This document shows positions 56,114-64,000 of a stretch of 64,000 nucleotides of DNA, in pieces. The position numbers were made by a program, and so were the translations under genes. The stretch comes from Ilyonectria destructans (lineage: Eukaryota; Ascomycota; Sordariomycetes; Hypocreales; Nectriaceae): NCBI GenBank assembly GCA_020740775.1, contig JAHEWK010000001.1, positions 5,766,001 to 5,830,000 on the forward strand. The letters are read 5' to 3'. Numbering within the stretch: the first letter of the stretch is position 1; every line of letters starts with the position of its first letter. Under the pieces are notes generated by a model. It ran no database searches. It saw only the letters and a list, made by a program, of their open reading frames with translations, and was not told the origin of the DNA.

Positions 56114-58943
56114 TCAACCGGTGCCAGTGAAGCTAGCGACCTTGGTGGAGGCGTTGAGGTCGGTAGTGACCTTGACCATAGCAGACAGTCGCAACTGCAT
56201 GTCGTTGATGTTCTGGATGTTCCGGGCATCCTCGGGCTTTCCAAGTCCTTGGAAAAGGTTCTCCACGGCCTTGCGGTGTTCCATCCATTGATCGAGCAGG
56301 GGTCGGGTGGAGTTCTCCTTGGGCTCCGGAGCGGACATCGCCTTGACGGACGCCTTGCGGCTGTTGGTAGCCTGGCTCTCGGGCACGTCGGTCTTACGCT
56401 TACGTCCCTTGGCGGGTTGGTTGACAGTGGCAGAAGGGGGCGAGCCACCGGAGCTTCCATGGTCATTGTGGACTCGCTTCATGTGGTCACGGAGGTTCCA
56501 CTGGCGAGGGAATCCATTGCCGGCCACGGCACGCTCACAACCATCGTAGATGCAAAGGAAAGGCTTCTCGCCATGGCCGTGGAGACCGTGGGCCTCACGC
56601 TCATGACGGAGGAGGCAGGCAGTGGAGGAAAATCGAGCACCCTCACAGGACTCAGCCTTGCAGCGGTAGGGCTTCAGGTGAGAGTCAACGAATTTGCTGG
56701 GACAGTTAGTTATCACGTGGGCAGATGGGATAGGATCCGGCGTGTTCTTACTCGTAGTTGCACTTGAGCTTCTCGGCCTTGTGGTTGCAGCTCGGCGTGC
56801 CCTCCCAGGGGCAGTGGTAGAGTCCATCCTCGAGGGGGGTGGCCTTCTTGTAAAGGTCATGGTCCCTTGCGGACTCACCTTCCGAGCCCTGTCGGCGGGG
56901 TCCAGTGAAGGGAGGGGGGAGAGTCATGGCATCCTCCAACTGGGGAATGGCGCCGAGGTTGAGATCATCGGAGATGATGGAGACTTTGCGGTCCTCGCTG
57001 AGCAGATCGAACTGGTGAGAAACCGATTGAGGATTTTTAGAGCAATCGGGCAATACATACCTCGGTGACTGGCACTTAATTTCAGGAGAAGAGTTGGGGC
57101 TCGGGGCAATGGGCCACATATCATCAATAGTGGCAGGAGAGGAAGACCGGGAAATGGAGCTGGAGAAGCAGTCCCAGGAGCTGGGGGGAGAGTGTCCAGT
57201 CAAGCTGACATCAGGGCCAAGCTGCATGTGGGCTGGTACCACATGGAGTGGGCTGGCATCTGCCAGGGGAAAGGTAGCACCGGCATGCAGTCCCAAGTCG
57301 AGAGAGTATCCAGACCAGTATGGTTCAGTATCCAGGAGAAGGCATGACTCAATTCCAGCCATGGCACCGGCTTGAGATCCATTCCGGAACGCGGATGCAT
57401 TACCTGTGACGTCCAAGTTGGACATGTGTGATGTTTGCGACAATGAAGAGCCGCTGGACCTGTTAGAGCTGACCCTGGACATGGCTTGTCCACCTTGGGG
57501 CACAGAAGTAACGGTCCTTGAGTTCCAGGTGTTTTGGATGTCCTGACGGCCTTGAGAGTGGATCTTGGTTCCTCTGGGGGTGGTCTGGCCAGACGTGAAA
57601 ATGTACTCCTCGGCTTCTCCAGAGTGGGCAGATCCATTGTCTGAAAATTCTTGGAAGTTCTGGGGTCCTTCTGCTGTCGTGGCCCACGACGAACCTACCA
57701 AAAGGTCCGCCGATGGTTCTGTTTGAGAAAAAGAAAACATTCCTGAAGTGTTCGAAGCCATAGAAGCCTGAGTGTAGCTGTAATCGCTGGGCAAGGTTAG
57801 TATGCCATTCACCAGCAGTCAAAATAAAGAACAGTATAAAAAACAAAGACATGACAGTCTGAGCTTGAATCAACTTTGAAACTGCATCGCAGGTTAGCAA
57901 GGGTATCATGTGACTACGATGGTGGTTGTGTACAGACCAAGCCAGACAGACAATAAATGTTGCCTCCAGGAACGATATTGTGCGGTCCGTGTTGATTCCA
58001 TTGATGGTCCATTGGTGACAGTCGGCAAGAACAGATGGGGTAAGTGGGTTTGTCAAGTCAAGTTGTCGAAGAGCAAGTCCGGGCAGGGTCTGAGTCCTTG
58101 GTATAACTGGATGTGTGTAGTCGAGCAAGGTTGATGTAGGGTTTGGTGAACATGGGACAGCGTCTTCCGTGGAAGGTCGTGGATATGTCGAGTTGAAAAC
58201 CAGAGGGTCGCTACAGTGACGGGGCATTCCGGCAGGTCGAGATAAGCAAATCAAACGCGGCAAAGGTTCCAGTGTTCGGATTCCAGGTGTCCATTGTTCT
58301 CAGAGCAGTGTTCCAGGCAACGGCATCAAGTCGGACGACCATTTTGTGAGTCCAGTGCGGCTGCACGAGCAATTGAATTGAATTGCGAAGGCTGTTAAGC
58401 CTGAGGGGCCATCCTGATTCCGAAGAATTGCAGGTAGGGAGCAGAAGTCCAGTCGGAATGAAGGTCCAGGTGCAAAATCCTTGTTCGGTCTTCAAGTCCT
58501 TTTGGTCCGAGTCCATGTAAATCCAGGAAATCAACGTCCTTTGGCACCATTGAGAAAGAAAAACCGGTAGGTAACGGATGGTCCAGGTCTGAAATGAAGC
58601 TGTTGTCTCAATTTGCAGTGGGCAATACTTACCATAGGCACGAAGCCAGATATGAATATTATTGTTTTCTTGTCCGGGTTCGGACAGATCCATAGCAGGC
58701 ATCCAGGTGAAGGGTCGAGAGTAAATATCCTTGGAAAGAAACGGTTCCATGAAATCCAGGGTTGAAGAGTTCCTCGGTGTGGTATCCGGTGAGGCAAGAA
58801 AGACGGAACTGAAACGAGACATTGTTTTCGCGCAACATGATTGTAAAGCAAATGCAAGCCTCCCAGGGAATTGAATAAAGGAAACAGTACCTGGACAGCG
58901 AGTGGACCTCGTCGAGGTCGACTGAGTTATTGTAACCGGGCAT
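56114..58943 (-). CDS. C2H2 zinc-finger transcription factor
   Basis: The proposed exons are 58943-58891 (MPGYNNSVDLDEVHSLS), 57777-56752 and 56696-56114, giving 553 residues. The second exon begins after a textbook 3' splice site (ACTAAC branch, TTACAG). The matching donor AG|GTACTG is 1.1 kb upstream, so the first exon is tentative; translation could instead start at MASNTSGMF (57761). The long middle part is Ser/Thr/Pro-rich. Zinc-binding segments are near the C-terminus: YHCPWEGTPSCNHKAEKLKC with a later His, YRCKAESC...LLRHEREAH, and FLCIYDGCERA...LRDHMKRVH. A basic KGRKRKT lies after them and may act in nuclear import. A 63-nt, in-phase, splice-like segment (56998-57060) may be an optional intron. 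Nuclear; targets unknown; I cannot assign a named orthologue. Confidence 0.75.
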
Positions 58944-61011
58944 GGTGGCCGGATGAGGCACAACAAGGGCAATGGTCATGATATCCTTGGATGGTAGAGC
59001 AGGTAGGCTCGAGATCCAGCAGATCAACTTGGAGTGTTGTCTTGCAGTTCAGACCAGTGGCAAAGCGGTCGTGATTGTCGTGATGATGTTGCGCGACAGG
59101 ATGATCCTTGGGCTGGTTGGGTTGCTTCGAAAAGTTCCTCTGGCAGAGCTGGTAAAACAGGTACAGAAGAGCTAGTAAAGAGGTGGAAAGGATGGGTCGT
59201 CTCTGAGGGATCAGGCCGAAGTGAGGTTGGTTGGGCAGAAAGGGGCGAGTTGGGCTGGAAAATAGAGGAACAGAAGTGAGACGTTGGGCAACGAGGGACC
59301 CTGCGGGTTTTATTGTTGTCGTGGACCGACCGCCAGTTGGGAGATCCCCCCACCCGTCGCGTCGAGTGCCAATAAAAGCACTGCCAGTATGGCCGTCACA
59401 CTGGCCGCAGGAGTGAGTTGGCGTTTTGTGATTTCGAAGCGCAGCGGGCTTCTTGTGCAGGGATATGGAACGAGCAAGTCGACGACTGGTCAACTTCCCT
59501 GCTTTGGAGAGGGGCTGAGTGGGGAGATGTGCAGGATGCCGTCCTATCAGTGACGGGGACAAGGGCGGACTGTGTGAAAAGGAGGGATTATGGCTGTTGG
59601 ACAACGCAACACTGCAGACTCTGCAGCTGGCCAGCGCAAAAGCAAGCTGACGAAGAGCACAGAAGAGAGAAGAGCGGGAAAAGAGGAGGCTGGCCCCGAA
59701 ATTGCTCGTTGTTATCGCGCAGCACGTTCTCATTGTCGACGACGATCCTCATGAAACAGCTGCCCAAGCGCCTCTTCCAGAGAGTGATGTCACTACGTAG
59801 TACGAAGTACCGGCTTCGCGAGGGCTACCTAGCTTTGCTCCCGGCAAGTCCAGGCTACCGGCTCGGAAGGTGACATTCCATGGCTGGCGGGAGCTGCGGG
59901 AGCGCGCGGCATGGACGGCCACTCAACCGCCCTGGCCGCGGGGTCACCTCGTAATTCTGAGACGGTGATGGTGGCTTCAGACCGGTCGGCCACCCTGCGG
60001 GCCACCTCTGGTCTGGCCTCGCCAGGTCAGAGAGGTGGATCAAGTGAGCGAGCACCATCACCAACCATTTGGCATTCTGCGAACCAGCATGCAACCGGCG
60101 GCACACCGAGTCTGCAGAGGAGGGCCAGCGTGCGCATTCTCGACAGCTGATTGACCACGATAGCAGCTTACGGGCGGGGTATGCCGTAGGGGGACGCGGC
60201 TCGTGAGACGGCGTCGCGCACAACGCAGAAGGCCTCAAAATGGCCGGCGAATGGCGTCGACGAGTGCCATATCACAGAAGTGCGGTCAGCGCGGGCTGCG
60301 GGCGGCCATGTGAAGGGCGGCCGGAAGGTGAGAGGCGGCGGGTGACGACGGGTTGGGTGACGGGTGACGGGTGACGGAATGAGGGACGAGGGATGAGGGG
60401 ACCAGGAGATAGACCAGGCCACAGCGGGCCGTCTTTGCGATGCCATGATTGTGACGTCGCCAACCCGCTCTCGCCTTGGCCGGGAGATGAGAGAGCCGAC
60501 TAGACCAGCGCCAAAACGGACCACGTCAAAGTCAAAGAGTGTTTGTTAGCTGGTGCCTGCCGATGTGTTGGTCGCCCCACCTCAGTTTCCAGCTGCCTTC
60601 CCTGGTTCCAGAAACGCTCTTGCCCACTGGTCTTCCTCGCCTTGCCCCACGTGATGCACGGGACTGTCCGCATCTAAGGCGCGAAGGGTCCAAAGGCCCA
60701 CGCTCGTCCCAATTCGACAACTCAGCAACCCCGGGTGGCTTGATGCGGCTCTCCGAGCTGTTCACAATAAGAATCTTCTAGACCAGTCTTCTATCGTGGA
60801 ACCTCTCACGGGGCCAACTCAACCAAGGCGAGTCGACGTGTAATGCAAGCCTCAGGGGCGACATCAACTGCCGACGGCTCGAGATTGTGATGCCTCACTT
60901 CTGTTGACGTGGCTATCATCACACACCGATAATGGCTCCAGAATGACAAATGCTCGGGGACCGAGGAGAGGGGTTGAGAGGGGTTGACGGTATTGAGGCA
61001 TTATGCATATC
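58944..61011. other. Intergenic region upstream of the C2H2 gene
   Basis: The left 800 bp is pyrimidine-rich in minus-strand sense and suits a long leader for the C2H2 gene. Short GGGTGACG tandem copies occur near 60340-60375. No other gene is supported. Confidence 0.5.
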
Positions 61012-62904
61012 CTAGTCTTGATCCATTAGCTCTATCACTGATGGATCTATCGTGTCTTCACCAGAGGGTTCCTCTCGAACAACGCCCTCTTCCCACAGCT
61101 CCTTCAGTCCTTGTTCTAGTTGCCCTTCGATGGTGCCCAGGACTCCTGAAAGCACGGCCTTGACCGATTCCCAGCTGCTGATTCCGAGCACTCGGCCCAC
61201 CAGCCTCATTTTATCGTTATACACTTCTCGCCACCTTTCTAACTGTCTCTCCTCCACTGAGTTCGTTGCTCGCCCCGTCGAGGCTATGGCCGCCCCGAAC
61301 ATGGCACACCAGAGCCACAGCGGTTGGGTCCACGTACTTGTCCGAAGGTATTCCTCGCCCGCGTTGACGTCGTCGATGAGCTGTTCGAGAAGCCAGTCGA
61401 CCAAGGTTACGTCAAAGTACCGGTGACCCAGCTCGGAGCAGAGGTAGAAGAAGGTGGCGATGAAACTTGTTCGGCTACTTTTCGGGTCTCCGTTGAGGAT
61501 TCGGGGGATGTACTGGGTCGTGTTGAAACCCCGTGATATCTCGTAGTTGAGGTTGAGCTCCCTGGTGTGGTTCTGCCACAACCTGGCCGCTTGTGTGTCT
61601 TGATCCTCCCACCATCCATATCTCGGTGCCTCGCGCGGTGGCAATGCCGTGATGTCCCAGATGGACGCGAACAAGAGGCCCATGAATATCGGTGTGTATC
61701 CTGGCACGTTAACCAGCTTTTCTGATTTTCCCGTTCGCAATCCGTCTCCGATCCTATTCCGGATAGTGTTAGTAACGTGGCATTTCAGCAACCACCACAG
61801 ACAACCTACATCTTCAACATGCTCTGTGGCAAGGTAGGGGTTTGGTCGGCCATGTTCCATGCCCTTGCTGCGGACTGTATTCCTTGGAGATGTCTCGCCG
61901 AAGCATCTAACTCTCCGATAGCGCCCTATACGGTCATGTTGTCAGCCTCTCCGCCCCGCAGCTACGGTCATGCCAACGCCCACCTCGGTAAGTGCAAGTG
62001 CAGAAATTGCCAACATGGTGTCTCCGCTCTGTGCCGCCTCAGGACTTTGAAGTTGTTCTCTTGCGAATTGATATGTCGCCGCTTTGTGGTAGAGGAACGG
62101 GATCCGGACCTCGTCCATCGAGCCCGTCACCCATGCCCACTGACATGCCGAAAGCATGAGGCACATGTGCATGTACCCCGGATTCTCGAAGGACTTCTGG
62201 ATTCTGGGGTATTGTCAGTGCGTATCCTGGCAGGTCGGCGATTTCGGGATGCCGGGAAAACTCACGCCGAGGACTGGAGCTCTCGAGCAACAGGTCTTTG
62301 TCCCCATACGGTATACTGGGAAACTGTCCAAGTCGTGTTAGTGGTCAATTGTACGAAGGCGTTGGGCGGGCCGTCAAGGGCTCGTCAAGATGACGTACAG
62401 TGACGCAGCAGTCGTTTAGAAGGTTCGGGGAGTGCATCAAACGAACCCCCAACATAGTCATTGAGGGGATCGATCAGCCCAGATGCAGGCTCGGCCAACA
62501 CCATCTGTGCCTCGATGTCGATATTAACGTTCCCGGTCCCGCTGCCGCTGCCGCTGCCGCTCGCGCTCCCGCTGTTGGAGGGCGATGATTCATTGGATGG
62601 TAATGATTGTTGGGGAACAGGATAGATGCATTCACTGCCGGTTTGGAGACAATTGGTGCTGAGTCGCCAATCAACGTTAGTGAAGACTCGGGCATCATCG
62701 TGTACCAAGAGCCCGAGGCCGATATGGCGCGACGGCGGCGATGCAGGACTCGTGTATACCACAGCCTCGGGTCAAGGGTGCTAAAGGGAGCACATACCAA
62801 AGTGGCTTCTGTTCGTCACACCGAACATGTCGTCTCTTACACGTCTGGCAGCCATTCTTGCTCCGTCGGTGGAATCTCCTCTTGCGGTCTTTGGGGGGAG
62901 CCAT
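61012..62904 (-). CDS. Zn2Cys6 transcription factor, Fungal_trans_2 type
   Basis: Six exons (62904-62798, 62658-62399, 62323-62266, 62203-61984, 61925-61810, 61753-61012) join in frame to 500 residues. The zinc cluster spans Cys19-Cys46 (C-x2-C-x6-C-x6-C-x2-C-x6-C) with a basic lead-in RKRRFHRRSKNG. Intron 1 splits the codon of the fourth cysteine. A Ser/Gly linker (SGSASGSGSGSG) follows. The remainder resembles the PF11951-like regulator domain: YMHMCLMLSACQWAWVTG, FLYHKAATYQFAREQL and the C-terminal helices SFIATFFYLCSELGHRYFD. Regulators of this type often control metabolite or nutrient genes, but no such cluster is visible nearby. The donor of intron 4 is ambiguous (GTGGGC at 61983, or GTAGCT fifteen bases further in); both keep the frame. 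Confidence 0.85.
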
Positions 62905-64000
62905 ATTCTCACGTGTGCATACTGTGGCTTGCCTTCACACTGATAATAGCCTCACCCACATGCTCGTCTCTCGTCAAGATCTATAGCTCTCGACTCGGGG
63001 ACAGGGCAGGAAATATGCCCCAAGGAGGCGACGATCTGATGAGGCACAGTCTCAGAAGGAAGGCCATCGACACTTGCCGCAACTCGTATCGAAATCTGGA
63101 CCTTGCCTGATACAATCCAAGTCGGATGGTGGGATGCCCCCAAACAACAGCCAGGAGCAAATTCGATTGCTCTAGACGAACCGTGCAGACATTACGGCCA
63201 ATCAAAGGGGGCTAATCCCCTGCCCTCATGACTCGCTAGGAGCCAGTGGCGGGGCGTTTTCCCAAGGTCAGTCGGCCGCCCACAAGCCTTGGGATCGTAG
63301 ATCGGTGAAGCCATCACGAAATGTTCGACGAAGCCTTCATTTGGTGCCTCGATCTGTATGGTTCGCGCCATAAATTTCCTACGTCACATCTGCAGGATGG
63401 CCTTATCCCCGTGGATGGGCCCTCTTCTGTAACGGAGGAGTGGCGCTAATTTGCCGCCAGCGGTTCCAAGGGGGTGGATAGCCCGGGGTTGTGGCGTGAA
63501 AGGTAGCTTTGTCAGCCGCTGATAAGTGAAGAGTAAGGGTTGTGGCTTGTCCTAATCGCTGACAGATGCTTGGACGGCATGATTGCCAAGGTTCATGAGC
63601 CGATCTTGACTCCAAATTGGGAAAAGGGTACGGAGGGCGGCGCCGAAAACCCCCACCCGAGCGGCCGCCCTGTGGCGGAGGTCCGGCCCGTGTGTGGAGC
63701 CTCTTCGGAGGATGCGATGGTAGCACGGGAGATCGATCATTGTCCATTGGTGCGGGGGACGGGTGGTTATTTTGGGATAAGGTCTCGGAGGATTGACAGG
63801 GGAAGGGCATTTAATGGAACCATTCTGGGTTGGTAGCCTGTGTTTAGTCGTTCATGTACCCACGTGCCATCCGTATTGATAAGAAGGGCACATCGGTCGA
63901 CGAGAAGAGGTGACCGAAGTTGCGAAGGAAGCCAGCCTTGTCCGTTTCGCTTTCCTGCATTGTCTCTTTTCGGTATTTTACCCGCACTTAACTTACTGTG
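62905..64000. other. Promoter side of the Zn2Cys6 regulator and window end
   Basis: No coding region is recognised. ORFs overlap on both strands without motifs. A gene beginning beyond the window cannot be excluded. Confidence 0.45.

Noticed and set aside
58211..58972. 253-codon minus-strand ORF
   Set aside because: It reads through strong splice donors, is unusually rich in Trp and Cys, has no recognisable domain and lies within the apparent long intron of the C2H2 gene. Only short parts look coding.

Overview
The window is nuclear DNA of a filamentous ascomycete, most likely Sordariomycetes and possibly Hypocreales. The evidence is small (about 46-170 nt) GT-AG introns with CTAAC/CTGAC-type branch sites, a PacC pH regulator, Zn2Cys6 regulators, and single-copy housekeeping genes separated by long, often pyrimidine-rich, non-coding stretches. 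The assignment rests on gene style, not on a database comparison. I saw no CRISPR array, rRNA, convincing tRNA, or transposon coding region.

Layout, left third. pacC (1477-3449, +) is preceded by a dense cluster of PacC recognition hexamers. An F-box/ankyrin protein follows (4591-5547, -), then a small secreted protein built from three 8-cysteine modules (6936-7538, +) with a decayed relative just downstream (8027-8215). Next come a regulator with two tandem Zn2Cys6 clusters (10552-13427, +), a one-pass membrane protein with PY-like motifs (14393-14974, -), an 8-kb gene-poor stretch, and a Puf3-type RNA-binding protein (23039-26044, +).

Middle third. A broken gene for a Thr-rich secreted protein (27622-29046, -) is followed by a mitochondrial DUF1640/Fmp32-like protein (29689-30963, +), the kinetochore subunit Nnf1 (32381-33336, +), a PH-domain protein (34197-35517, -), a 5-kb gene-poor stretch, a G3BP-like NTF2/RRM/RGG protein (40618-42419, -), D-amino-acid oxidase (43206-44572, -), a threonine-aldolase/alanine-racemase-family PLP enzyme (45291-46576, -) and Mrt4 (47919-48786, +).

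Right third. U1-70K (49526-51123, -) and mitoribosomal mL43 (51438-51964, +) share a 314-bp divergent promoter. Triosephosphate isomerase (52427-53524, -), a 40-bp minisatellite, a C2H2 regulator with an apparent 1.1-kb intron (56114-58943, -) and a second Zn2Cys6 regulator (61012-62904, -) complete the window.

Most genes are independent housekeeping or regulatory loci. The pairs worth reading together are the oxidase and PLP enzyme (amino-acid, possibly D-amino-acid, metabolism), Puf3 with TGTATATA motifs downstream of the PH-domain gene, and the secreted 3x8-Cys protein with its pseudogene. Exon coordinates were derived by hand from splice signals and reading-frame continuity. They have not been checked against transcripts.
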